Notes: a model not told the origin generated them from the letters alone. A stretch of 64,000 bases of DNA from Acidimicrobiaceae bacterium (GCA_002721305.1 PBKA01000016.1:1-64000), one strand, 5' to 3'. Counted from the first letter of the stretch, positions 41,573 through 51,050 are shown. Translations and numbers: made by a program.

Positions 41573-42681
41573 TGGTCGTCCTTCGTTGTGTGCAGTTCCG
41601 CAAACTGCACTGTTGACTGTTCGGCCGCATTTAGGCTGCGTTCATACTCTGCGATCGCACGGATTTCTTGTTGTGAAAGCACCCGACCGAATCCAGGCAT
41701 TCCATAGTTGCCGAGTCGGGCAAATTCTCCGTATGCCACGTTGTCATTCGCGCCGGAAGTAATGAAGGCTACTTGATCTTCAATATCGGGGAACAGGCGC
41801 TTGAGACTCACGTCGTTGAGGGCTGGGCCGTATCGCCCTGATCCTGGTGGTCCAGGTAGCACGTCAACTTCACCGCCGTTGTTGGGCAATTGAGCGGGTC
41901 CTCGCGCAGGCCATCGCGGTGTATGGCACCGAGCGCAGTGCAGTTCAAACAAAACTTGGCCTTCAGATTTCTCTGGGTTGCGTTTCATTTCCTGTTGCTT
42001 TGCAGCTACGGCCTGTTCTTGGACCTCCTCATCGGAAAGTCGCTCTCTCCAAAGCCAAGCAATGAGGTTGTCAATTTCTTGTGAAGTCAACGGGCCACCG
42101 CCGGGTAGTCCCCATGCGGGCATTACACCTCGGCCGTAGTTCAGGATTTGTCGTACTTCGTCGACTTCATCGAGATTTTCGGCGTCGGTGTCAAACCGGC
42201 TAAAGACGGTGTCTAAGGCTGGGGCGCGCCATGTGGTCTTGACAATGTAGGTCTCCGCGTCGCTGAACTGATTCCCTATATCCAGCACTACGGGCGCATA
42301 GTTTGCTCCGCCTAGATCGGCACCGTGACACACGACGCATTCGAGCTCTTCAGCCAGCCGTTCGCCTGCGGCGGCGGCGCGCTGGCCGAACCCAACCTCT
42401 GCGCCGGCACGTCGGCCGCCTTCGCGCAGCCAATAGATGGGCAGTACCAGAGCAATTATCAAGAGCATGAGAACGCCGAAGGCTTGAACTCGCTCGAGAC
42501 GACTTCCTTCTAGAAGCTCGTCATCTGGCAACGAGCCACGATTTGCTGCAAGTTCGATTTCGCTTCCGACCTCGCGTTTGCTGCGACGAATGTTGACAAA
42601 GACATAAATTGCCCAACCAACGACCACTACGGCCAGTAGAACCATTGCGATCGAGCGCTCTGTGGTGGCAGCATAAATCAC
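41569..42681 (-). CDS. Membrane-anchored diheme cytochrome c
   Basis: Two CxxCH motifs (CVVCHGADLGG, CARCHTPRW) and two N-terminal TM segments. Confidence 0.9.
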   Translation of the reverse strand: MIYAATTERSIAMVLLAVVVVGWAIYVFVNIRRSKREVGSEIELAANRGSLPDDELLEGSRLERVQAFGVLMLLIIALVLPIYWLREGGRRAGAEVGFGQRAAAAGERLAEELECVVCHGADLGGANYAPVVLDIGNQFSDAETYIVKTTWRAPALDTVFSRFDTDAENLDEVDEVRQILNYGRGVMPAWGLPGGGPLTSQEIDNLIAWLWRERLSDEEVQEQAVAAKQQEMKRNPEKSEGQVLFELHCARCHTPRWPARGPAQLPNNGGEVDVLPGPPGSGRYGPALNDVSLKRLFPDIEDQVAFITSGANDNVAYGEFARLGNYGMPGFGRVLSQQEIRAIAEYERSLNAAEQSTVQFAELHTTKDDQ

Positions 42682-42736
42682 TGTTGATTTACTCCTGCCA
42701 TAGCTTGGCGCGTGGGGGTCGATGAAGAGTTACTCA

Positions 42737-43588
42737 TCAGGCGCAATGAGGCCCTTCTAGGCCTTGTCCGGTGGTATCGGTGCCTATGGGAGGGCCTTGC
42801 GACGGGCTGCCAGTGTCGATAATTACTTTGTCGCCGTCGATAATCACGGGAAAGCGGTCCATGCCTCGCGGGGCGGGGCCTACCTTCTTTTCTCCAACAC
42901 GGTTGTACTGAGAACCGTGGCAGGGGCATTCAAACCACTGGGAGGTCCCGCATACGGGCACTTTGCATCCCAAATGCGGGCATTTTTGCCACAGGGCTAC
43001 ATAGCCCATCTTTATCCCTTCCAAAATGGTTCCGGAATAGACGGCCTCCGCGGCTTGTTGCGTCGCCGTGTCCGTTGGAAAGGGTTGGAGGTAGGTTTGA
43101 GCTTCCGAGAAGTAAGAGAAGTTAACCGCCGGCGAAGACGAAGAAATCACATCGTTCACTGATGTGATTGTCCCAATCTTTACTTTCGATCCAAATCCTC
43201 CGGTCGGCCGGGGCCAGAGAAAGGCAATATTGGCAGCACCAAAGGCCGATAGGCCCATGGTCATCAAGGTGATGGAGGCACGATTTAAGAATTGCCGCCT
43301 CGTAACTCCAACCTCTTCAGCATCAGGGGGTGTCCATTCCTCAGGTTGGGTCGGTTCCGGCACCGCGACGTCAGTGCTTACTCTTGCGAGCGCCACCGAG
43401 CGCTCAAGTTCCTTGGCCTGGTCACTAGCGGCGGTGACTGTCATAGCGCCCGCGTCTCGTTTTCGGGTCTCTCGCGAAAGGTGACCCAGACCCTGAGCAT
43501 CTCGTCGACGTAACGATGTAAAACCCACCACCGCAGCGAGAGCGATTAGCACAGGTATAGCTATGGCGATGACCGTACCGCTTGACAC
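42737..43588 (-). CDS. Rieske [2Fe-2S] subunit of the quinol:cytochrome c reductase
   Basis: CPHLGCKVPVCGTSQWFECPCHGSQYN; GTG start at 43588 with AGGAG upstream (track ORF extends to 43678). Confidence 0.92.
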   Translation of the reverse strand: MSSGTVIAIAIPVLIALAAVVGFTSLRRRDAQGLGHLSRETRKRDAGAMTVTAASDQAKELERSVALARVSTDVAVPEPTQPEEWTPPDAEEVGVTRRQFLNRASITLMTMGLSAFGAANIAFLWPRPTGGFGSKVKIGTITSVNDVISSSSPAVNFSYFSEAQTYLQPFPTDTATQQAAEAVYSGTILEGIKMGYVALWQKCPHLGCKVPVCGTSQWFECPCHGSQYNRVGEKKVGPAPRGMDRFPVIIDGDKVIIDTGSPSQGPPIGTDTTGQGLEGPHCA

Positions 43589-43598
43589 TGCGCTGCTC

Positions 43599-44318
43599 CT
43601 AGAGGTGAAAAATCCCGTGGAGGCCGGTGTCCCACGGATAGGTGAAGTTAAAACCTTGGCCCCTGAAGAAGGAACCAATGATGACGAGCACCGCCCAGAA
43701 CATCAGGTGGATGGTCTGGATACAGATCGCGAACTTGCGATCTTCCGGTGCGTTTGACGGATTGCGGTCGATGTAGGGGGCGAACCCCAACAGCACCAAC
43801 ACGATGCCGGGAATGGTCACTCCTGCGATCATCGGGTCGAACATCGTCAACAATTCTTGAAGCCCTAAGAAGTACCAGGGGGCCTTGGAAGGGTTCGGAG
43901 TTGCATTGTGATTGGCTAGTTCAAGTAATGGTGCATTGATAAATAGCGAAAAGACCAGAGTGAAGGCCGTGATGAACAGTGCGGCTGTGAATTCGGGTGC
44001 CAGTAGGTGCGGCCAGACGTGAACTTTGTCACCTGGATTGGCTTTGACATCTTGAATCGACCCGGACTTAACCACTGTCAACAGTCTGTGCGTGTTGCCG
44101 CTAGGTCCCGCCATCGCAGGTGGGGCAATAGTAGCTACGCCTCCACCTGACGTCGCGGGACCGCCTTCTTGTTGGCTTTGTTCAAGAAGTGAACGCGGAA
44201 TGGTTTCACCGTCGTCGTCGGAAGAAGCAGCTGCTTCCGCTGGTGGGGCTGATCCGCCGTCTGCTTTTGCCTTAGCCTCTTGGCTTCTCTTTAGGAGATG
44301 TTCAGGAATTTCAGTCAT
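43599..44318 (-). CDS. Cytochrome b C-terminal domain / subunit IV (PetD-like)
   Basis: TPNPSKAPWYFLGLQELLTMFDPMIAGVTIPGIVLVLLGFAPYID; likely start MTEIPEHLLKRS at 44318 (track ORF extends to 44405). Confidence 0.9.
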   Translation of the reverse strand: MTEIPEHLLKRSQEAKAKADGGSAPPAEAAASSDDDGETIPRSLLEQSQQEGGPATSGGGVATIAPPAMAGPSGNTHRLLTVVKSGSIQDVKANPGDKVHVWPHLLAPEFTAALFITAFTLVFSLFINAPLLELANHNATPNPSKAPWYFLGLQELLTMFDPMIAGVTIPGIVLVLLGFAPYIDRNPSNAPEDRKFAICIQTIHLMFWAVLVIIGSFFRGQGFNFTYPWDTGLHGIFHL

Positions 44319-44337
44319 GAATGTTTCACCCGCCGAT

Positions 44338-45132
44338 CTATAGCGGTCCCGAGATGCCGCCGTCTTTGCGGACTCTCCAGAAGTGAATTGCCAAGAAGAT
44401 GACAAGGACGAACGGAAGCATTAGTACGTGGAGCACGTACCATCGAAGCAGTGTTTCGGCGCCAATTTGTTTGCCTCCTAAGAGCACGAAACGCACTTGG
44501 TCTCCAAAAACCGGCGTGAAGCCCATCATGTTTGTGCCCACGGTGACGGCCCATAGAGACAACTGGTCCCATGGAAGCAAGTAGCCGGTGAAGGAGAGCA
44601 AGAGGGTGAGTTTGAGGAGAATTACACCAACTACCCAATTGAATTCTCGGGGAGCTTTGTATGCGCCGTGATAGAAGACACGTGCCATGTGAAGGAAGAC
44701 GGACAAACACATCAGGTGGGCCCCCCACCGGTGCATATTTCGCACGAGTAGCCCAAAACTCACCTGTGTGTGTAGTGACTCAATGTCGCTCCAGGCAGCG
44801 GCGGCTGTGGGGCGGTAGAAGAACATCAAGAAGATGCCGGTAATGGTCAGCAATATAAATAAAAAGAAACTCAACCCTCCGAGGCACAGGGTGTAACTGA
44901 CCTTGACTGCGTGCCGCTTCACCTTCACTGGATGAAGGTGATACAGAACACTGTTCATGATCACGTACGACCTGTTCCTGGGACTGTCGGTATAGCCCTT
45001 GCGGAAAATGGATCCGGGTCGAAAGATCGAAGTCCAGAATTGGCTGTCTTGCATCCAGTCTGCCGCGGCTGTCGCACCTTGCTGCAGCTTCTCAGGGAGC
45101 GACTGTTTTGGTTTTTCGATCATGTTTGCCAT
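44338..45132 (-). CDS. Cytochrome b N-terminal domain (PetB/b6-like)
   Basis: CLGGLSFFLFILLTITGIFLMFFYRPT; RNMHRWGAHLMCLSVFLHMARVFYHGAYKAPREFNWVVG; H-x14-H in the second heme pair; ends RKDGGISGPL. Confidence 0.94.
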   Translation of the reverse strand: MANMIEKPKQSLPEKLQQGATAAADWMQDSQFWTSIFRPGSIFRKGYTDSPRNRSYVIMNSVLYHLHPVKVKRHAVKVSYTLCLGGLSFFLFILLTITGIFLMFFYRPTAAAAWSDIESLHTQVSFGLLVRNMHRWGAHLMCLSVFLHMARVFYHGAYKAPREFNWVVGVILLKLTLLLSFTGYLLPWDQLSLWAVTVGTNMMGFTPVFGDQVRFVLLGGKQIGAETLLRWYVLHVLMLPFVLVIFLAIHFWRVRKDGGISGPL

Positions 45133-45149
45133 TTGATTCCGTCTATTCC

Positions 45150-45566
45150 TCAGAGTCGCATGCCGTAGGCGTAGCCGTGTGTGTGGGTTCGTTCGTGTAG
45201 ATCGCCCTCAGCGGGGGGCTCGTCGACCATCTTGCCCAGTGTGATGACGCCTGTGGGGCATCTATCTACACATAGGGCACATCGAGTGCACACATCGTCA
45301 TCGATTATGAAAATCGCGTTATCGGCGGGGTCCAAGCCGGGTAAGTCGGCATCGATTGCTTCGTCTATTGCCTCAACGGCAATGTAGTGAATGCACTTCC
45401 ATGGGCAGATGTCCACGCAACCTTCGCATTGGATGCACTCGGATTGATCAATGTTGATGAACTGTTTCGGTTTGACGGCGGCGGCTAGGTAGTCGGCGTC
45501 AACAGTTTGCAGCACGTAGTCGTCTACGAATCGGGGCATAGGAGGGTTGGCTTCAGTCTTGGCCAT
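45150..45566 (-). CDS. 2x[4Fe-4S] ferredoxin-type protein
   Basis: CIQCEGCVDICPWKC and CTRCALCVDRCP. Confidence 0.92.
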   Translation of the reverse strand: MAKTEANPPMPRFVDDYVLQTVDADYLAAAVKPKQFINIDQSECIQCEGCVDICPWKCIHYIAVEAIDEAIDADLPGLDPADNAIFIIDDDVCTRCALCVDRCPTGVITLGKMVDEPPAEGDLHERTHTHGYAYGMRL

Positions 45567-45567
45567 T

Positions 45568-46005
45568 TCAACCGCCCTTCATGAGTGGACGACCAAAATC
45601 TGACACAGGCTCTGCGACGGGCTTCTTTTCGTCTCGTTTCTGCCACCAAAGCCAAAGGAATGGGAGACCAGCCAGAGCGACGATGTGTTCAACAACCACG
45701 ACAAGATCTGAGAGCTTCTTCAAATCCATTCGCATGGGCGGGAAGGTGATTGGATCGCCGTCAATGAACTGCCCTTCCGTGAACAGCATCCGTTCAACGG
45801 ACCATCCCCACTCGTTGTCAGTGAGTCGAACCCAACGATCAGGCACCACTCCAAAAACCATGAGGAAGAGCATGAAGATAAATGTCGCGCCAAGCATCGC
45901 TTCACCCCAGGACGTGGGGCGGTCTGTGGGTCTCCGCCGACCATACGCGACGACACCGCAAACCATTAGACCGGTGATCAGGATTGATGTCACAAGTGCG
46001 ACCAC
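45568..46005 (-). CDS. Uncharacterised small membrane protein, first gene of the b6f-like operon
   Basis: 145 aa with about three hydrophobic segments; tight spacing with the ferredoxin gene. Confidence 0.75.
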   Translation of the reverse strand: MVALVTSILITGLMVCGVVAYGRRRPTDRPTSWGEAMLGATFIFMLFLMVFGVVPDRWVRLTDNEWGWSVERMLFTEGQFIDGDPITFPPMRMDLKKLSDLVVVVEHIVALAGLPFLWLWWQKRDEKKPVAEPVSDFGRPLMKGG

Positions 46006-46397
46006 TGGCCCTCCTGTCTGGTGCGTACTGACGGTGCGTGCTTACTGAATCTTGATGAGATTCCGAGGAACCCCACACTACGCAGATTCACAGCATGAAT
46101 CTACGTTCAAATCTACCCGAGCAACGCCCGGATCGTTCGACGTTCTACCACGCTTTAACGACGGATTCGTAACTCAAGAATGTCCTATATGGTGGCACTC
46201 GCGAGCCGCCAATGCCGAACCCAAACGAGGATTTTCTTTGAGAAGTTCATTCTGAGCACAACTTGACCAAGAAGTGTCTGCCAAACTTGCTTCGTTGCCC
46301 TCCTCAGCGCCTATCTTTGTGAGCGCACGTAATCTTGTTTCCTTACTAGTTCAACCCGTGATGCGGGACACCACACCGGTATCTCGCGGAGTACAAA

Positions 46398-47168
46398 GTG
46401 ACCGAAGTTCCCGAGTATCTATTTGAGCGTTCTAGGCAGAGGCGTATTGCACTTGGTCTGCTTGAGGACGATGGCAGCGGCGGGGGCTCCGGAGCCGATT
46501 CGTCTGGAACCGGCACCCAGGTAAGTTCAGGGCCCAGTAGCGCGGATGTCATCGCTGCTGCTAAAGCCGACGCCAAACTTGAACAGGTAACCGATACCGA
46601 GGTCGACCCTGCATGGGTTTCGGCAGCTCGGGCACGAACCAAAATTCCAATGTGGGCATTACCGGTGATGTTTTTCTTGCCTTTATGGGCCTTCGTGTAT
46701 GTCAAGTTGACAGAACCCCCTCCAGAACCAGTGACAGCAAGGACAGAAGGCGCTGCAACCTATGCGGCACAATGTGCCAGTTGCCATGGGGGCGACGGCG
46801 CTGGGAGCGAAGGTGGTGCTGTTGGAAGGCCGCTCTACAACGGTGAGGTTCTTCTGACGTTTCCCAAGCTTGATGCGGACATGATTCTTTGGCTTACTGT
46901 CGGCTCAGAGGGCATCGGCATTGGTAACCCTTATGGAGCTACAGATCGGCCAGGGGGAGCACACATCTCGGGCGAGACCGGGGCGAACATGCCGGGCTTT
47001 GGTGGTTCGCTCACGGAATACAAAGTTTATTCGGTGGCTAGATATATCCGCGAAGTGGTGAGTGGTGAGGAGTTAAGCGACGAGGAAGTCGCTGCTCGTG
47101 ACGCCGAGTGGGAAGAGCTCGGCGGCGGAAAAGACGTCGGAGGCGGCGGCCACGGTGGCGGCCATTAG
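46398..47168 (+). CDS. Membrane-anchored monoheme cytochrome c with cytoplasmic N-terminal motif
   Basis: GTG start; MTEVPEYLFERSRQRR; TM IPMWALPVMFFLPLWAFVYV; CASCHGGDGAG; Gly/His-rich tail. Confidence 0.9.
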   Translation: MTEVPEYLFERSRQRRIALGLLEDDGSGGGSGADSSGTGTQVSSGPSSADVIAAAKADAKLEQVTDTEVDPAWVSAARARTKIPMWALPVMFFLPLWAFVYVKLTEPPPEPVTARTEGAATYAAQCASCHGGDGAGSEGGAVGRPLYNGEVLLTFPKLDADMILWLTVGSEGIGIGNPYGATDRPGGAHISGETGANMPGFGGSLTEYKVYSVARYIREVVSGEELSDEEVAARDAEWEELGGGKDVGGGGHGGGH

Positions 47169-47236
47169 CTTGATTCCTGTCAGGCTGCACTGAAAATACT
47201 TTCCAGTGTCAAATTCAGACGGAGGGAACCCCACCG

Positions 47237-48502
47237 ATGTCTATGCGTCTTTCGACGGAAGTCTTAGTAATAGGGGCTGGGCCTGCCGGTGCCGCAGCTG
47301 CATATTGGGCAGCTAAATCAGGGCGAATGGTTGTTTTGTTAGAGAAGGAGACAATGCCCCGCGACAAGGTGTGCGGGGATGCCTTGACTCCTAAAGCCGT
47401 CGGGCACCTAAACGAAATGCAAATCGATGTCGACAGCACCACTTTTCATCGGCATCACGGTCTGAGGATGACAGCAGATGGTCAAAGCATCGAACTGCGA
47501 TGGCCAACTGACCACGACCACCCCAGCCACGGCTTGGTCATTAGACGTCGGTATCTCGATGAAATGCTGGTCGGTCACGCTGGTGACGCTGGAGCTCAGG
47601 TTTGGACGGGTGTGGAGGTGACTGAACCCGTCATTGAACACGGTCATCTGCGTGGATGTCATGCTTTGGGTTCAGGAAAGGGAACCGGGCCCGGTGGAGA
47701 GATCGAAGTTCGCGCACGTTTTGTCGTCATAGCAGATGGGCCACTCTCTCCCTTTGGAAGGGCTCTCGGAACCGCCCGAACGAGGCAATATGCCCAAGGA
47801 GTCGCGATGCGCGGTTATTTCCCCAGTTCTCAACACAATGACGACATAATTGAGTCGGTCTTTGATCTGCGGGACAGCGCCGGACAACAACTGCCCGGCT
47901 ACGGCTGGGTGTTCCCCGTGGGTGACGGGACGGTCAATACCGGTGTCGGACTGCTCAGTCACCATCACGGTAATGACCCTCGATCCATCCAGGAGCTATT
48001 TCAGGAATGGTTGACCCAAATACCTGAATCCTGGGAAGTCGATATCGAAAACGGCGAAGGGGAACCTGAAGGCGGCCGCCTGCCAATGGGAGCTTCGGTT
48101 CGGCCAAGGTCAGGACCAAATTGGGTAGTGGTTGGAGATGCTGCGGGGAGCGTAAACCCGTTTAACGGTGATGGAATAGAGCCAGCTCTAAGCAACGGGA
48201 GACTCGCAGCCTCGGTGATTGATCAAGCGATCGACAGTGGTGATGGTCTGGAACTGCGTCAGTACGAGAAACAACTGATCTCGAAATACGATCACTACTA
48301 CCGCCTTGGTCGACTGGCCACCAAGGCATTGGGGCGGCCAGGGTTAATGAGGCGCTTTACTCGTCTCGGGATTCAGTCCAGAGTCTTAACAGAGTTGGTG
48401 ATGAGAATTTCGACAAACCTCGTCAACAACGATGCGGGCGGCACTGAATCTGTTTACGAAATCGGGAAAGTCGTTGCTCGCCTGATCCCTGACCGTGATT
48501 AG
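47237..48502 (+). CDS. FAD-dependent geranylgeranyl reductase family protein (menaquinone-reductase-like)
   Basis: GAGPAGAAAAYWAAKSGRMVVLLEKETMPRDKVCGDALTPKAV; VGDAAGSVNPFNGDGIEPALSNGRLAA. Confidence 0.9.
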   Translation: MSMRLSTEVLVIGAGPAGAAAAYWAAKSGRMVVLLEKETMPRDKVCGDALTPKAVGHLNEMQIDVDSTTFHRHHGLRMTADGQSIELRWPTDHDHPSHGLVIRRRYLDEMLVGHAGDAGAQVWTGVEVTEPVIEHGHLRGCHALGSGKGTGPGGEIEVRARFVVIADGPLSPFGRALGTARTRQYAQGVAMRGYFPSSQHNDDIIESVFDLRDSAGQQLPGYGWVFPVGDGTVNTGVGLLSHHHGNDPRSIQELFQEWLTQIPESWEVDIENGEGEPEGGRLPMGASVRPRSGPNWVVVGDAAGSVNPFNGDGIEPALSNGRLAASVIDQAIDSGDGLELRQYEKQLISKYDHYYRLGRLATKALGRPGLMRRFTRLGIQSRVLTELVMRISTNLVNNDAGGTESVYEIGKVVARLIPDRD

Positions 48503-48570
48503 TTGCCTTTAGCTGGTTTCAACGCCCGCAGCAGTTTTGGGAACTAGGAAACTAACTGTTTGCCGGATTT

Positions 48571-49239
48571 CTATTGGTCATCGAAGACCAAATCAAGTAA
48601 TTGGTCGGGCGGTAGGTCGTCTAACGCTTCGTACCGCGCGAATGCTCCGGAGAAATCGAGGTGCTTGACTAAAGGATTGGGGACGACCACGGTTCGAAGC
48701 CCTGCGGCCAACGCAGCCTTCAACCCGTTCGGGCTATCTTCAATCACCGCTCCTGAGTCCGCGTTCACGCCAAGCAGACCTAGTGCTTGGACAAAAACGT
48801 CCGGCGCCGGTTTCGACACACCGCCGACGTCGTCGCGGCATACAACATGAGAGAATCTTTCGTACAGCCCAACCCGCTTAAGGTGTCGATCGACCCACCT
48901 GTGTGGTGAACTTGAGCCCACGGCCATGGTGATACCTCGACGGTCGGCTGCTTCCAAAAGTTCCAATATCCCTGGGAGGACCGGTTGGGATTCCGTCATT
49001 TCGTTCTTTATTTGTTGTCGTTCCTCCATTACCGAGTCATGGTCTATGGAGCGACCTAGCCTATTTTCCAGTTCCTTCACCCAAGTCGATTTGCGGTCCG
49101 TTCCCATCCCTTGAAGCCACCAGTCCATCGGAAATTCGACGCCGTGGCGTGCCCATATTTGGGCGGTTGACTCAAAGGCAGGACTCTCGGTATCAATGAT
49201 CGTTCCATCAAAATCGAGTATCAAAGCATTTGTCGTCAC
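48571..49239 (-). CDS. HAD-IA family hydrolase (beta-phosphoglucomutase-like)
   Basis: ALILDFDGTIIDTESPAFES; VGSSSPHRWVDRHLKRVGLYERF; VIEDSPNGLKAALAAGLRTVVVPN. Confidence 0.9.
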   Translation of the reverse strand: MTTNALILDFDGTIIDTESPAFESTAQIWARHGVEFPMDWWLQGMGTDRKSTWVKELENRLGRSIDHDSVMEERQQIKNEMTESQPVLPGILELLEAADRRGITMAVGSSSPHRWVDRHLKRVGLYERFSHVVCRDDVGGVSKPAPDVFVQALGLLGVNADSGAVIEDSPNGLKAALAAGLRTVVVPNPLVKHLDFSGAFARYEALDDLPPDQLLDLVFDDQ

Positions 49240-49241
49240 GG

Positions 49242-49994
49242 TTAGCTCAGCGCTCCAATAGCAGCTTGCACTAGCGCATCCACCGACTGTTTCTCGGCGA
49301 TTGCAGTGACTTCAAGTCCGTTCGTCCGACATTCCTGGGCTGTAGTTGCCCCAATCACAACGATTTTCGAATTAATGATTCCCTTGGTTTGTTCAAGATG
49401 ACCGTTGACAGCCGACGGTGATGCGAACGTCACCAAATCAGCATTGGTTGCTCTTGCGACGAGTTCACTGCTGAGCGACGGGAATACCGTGCGGTACGCG
49501 GCTACCTGGTCAACCTCCCAACCCTTTTCCTCTAGACCTTGGCGCAAATCGGTCCTGCCTTCTGAAGCCGTCGGTATCAGGACTCGGTCGTTTGGGTCGG
49601 CGTGGGGAAAAGCATCCGCCAGCGCGGAGGCGTCGTGTTGTTGTGGGATCAGATTCGGTTCTCGTTTCAGTTCGGCCATGACTTTGGCGGCAGTTGTTGG
49701 CCCTACGGCTGCAATTTTCAGATTAGAAAATTTCGTGAGAACGCCTCGGCGCGCGGCGCGCGCCATTAACGCCGCGACAGCATTGGTGGACGTAAACGCA
49801 ATCCATGTGAATCGTCCAAGTCTTAAAAGCGCGTCATCAAGAGGTTGACCTCCATCTAATGGTGGAACGATTGCGATGGCGGGAGCGGCTATGACGTCAG
49901 CACCAACCTCGGAAAAAGCCGCAACGAGATCGGCGTTCTGATGAGACGCTCTGGTAACTACAACTGACTTTCCTTTGAGAGGCTCGGTACTCAA
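49242..49994 (-). CDS. hemD: Uroporphyrinogen-III synthase
   Basis: Follows hemC; KGKSVVVTRASHQNADLVAAFSEVGADVIAAPAIAIVPP. Likely TTG start at 49994 overlapping the hemC stop (TTGA); track ORF extends to 50240. Confidence 0.85.
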   Translation of the reverse strand: MSTEPLKGKSVVVTRASHQNADLVAAFSEVGADVIAAPAIAIVPPLDGGQPLDDALLRLGRFTWIAFTSTNAVAALMARAARRGVLTKFSNLKIAAVGPTTAAKVMAELKREPNLIPQQHDASALADAFPHADPNDRVLIPTASEGRTDLRQGLEEKGWEVDQVAAYRTVFPSLSSELVARATNADLVTFASPSAVNGHLEQTKGIINSKIVVIGATTAQECRTNGLEVTAIAEKQSVDALVQAAIGALS

Positions 49995-50887
49995 GCGTTG
50001 TCTCCACCTTTGGCGAGCAGGTTGTACCCTCCGCTTGCCAGTAACTCTTGTGCTGTTTGGGCTCCCAACAGTATGGGGTCCTGACCCTCGTGTTGTGTTC
50101 GCAGGACCGTGCTCCCGTCTACGGATGCGAGAACTGTGTCCAGGTGTAGGGTGCCTTCTTCTTCGTATGCGTAGGCACCAACCGGAAGTTCGCATCCACC
50201 GCCCAGTTCTGCGAGATACGAGCGTTCTGCCGTGACACACCGGCCAGTTAGATCGTGAACAATTTGAGAAAGTGACTCGACTGTTTGGTGGTCATCGTCT
50301 CGACATTCGATGGCGATAGCTCCCTGCCCGACTTGTGGCACCATTTGATCAGGTTCAAAGATCTGATCTGCGAGCTCGGTTAGGCCGAGCCGATCAAGGG
50401 CTGCCATCGCAACAACTACAGCATCAACCTCGTCACCTTGTGCTATCTCCACTCGAGTTTTGATGTTGCCACGCAGACCGACGAAGTTGAGATCGGGTCG
50501 CAGATTGAGGAGTTGCACACGGCGACGAGCCGACCCTGTGGCGATGACTCCTCCCTCGGGAATACGGTCAAGATGATTAGCTATGAGCGCATCGCGCGGG
50601 TCTCCTCGTTCTAGAAAACCAACCAGGTTCAGGCCGGCGGTTGGCAGTGATCTGAGATCCTTGGCGCTGTGTACTGCCGCGTCTGCGAGCCCTTCCAATA
50701 CTGCTTTCTGAACTTCTTTAACAAAGACCCCTTCGCCTGCCATGTCCTGAATCTGTCGGCTCTGGTCTCGGTCGCCTTCGGTGGTGACTAACTGAAATTC
50801 TGTATTAATGCCGCGAGACGCCAGCAACGAAGAGACGGCCTCAGCCTGCCAGCGGGCCAACGGACTCGCTCGAGTAGCGATAATCAA
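49991..50887 (-). CDS. hemC: Porphobilinogen deaminase
   Basis: IIATRASPLARWQAEAVSSLL; VHSAKDLRSLP; GQGAIAIECR; ERSYLAELGGGCELPVGAYA. Confidence 0.96.
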   Translation of the reverse strand: MIIATRASPLARWQAEAVSSLLASRGINTEFQLVTTEGDRDQSRQIQDMAGEGVFVKEVQKAVLEGLADAAVHSAKDLRSLPTAGLNLVGFLERGDPRDALIANHLDRIPEGGVIATGSARRRVQLLNLRPDLNFVGLRGNIKTRVEIAQGDEVDAVVVAMAALDRLGLTELADQIFEPDQMVPQVGQGAIAIECRDDDHQTVESLSQIVHDLTGRCVTAERSYLAELGGGCELPVGAYAYEEEGTLHLDTVLASVDGSTVLRTQHEGQDPILLGAQTAQELLASGGYNLLAKGGDNA

Positions 50888-51050
50888 GGGGATTCTCTTT
50901 TGGTGATGGACGAGACCCCAGATCGGATCTGCAAAGTGGCCACCTTTTGTTTGGACGGAGGGGTGTTCCAGTGGAGCAGTCTCGCAGTATCAGCGATTCG
51001 TTTCCACTTCACACAGGACTTGTCAGAACATTTTTTATCGCGGCATTTGG

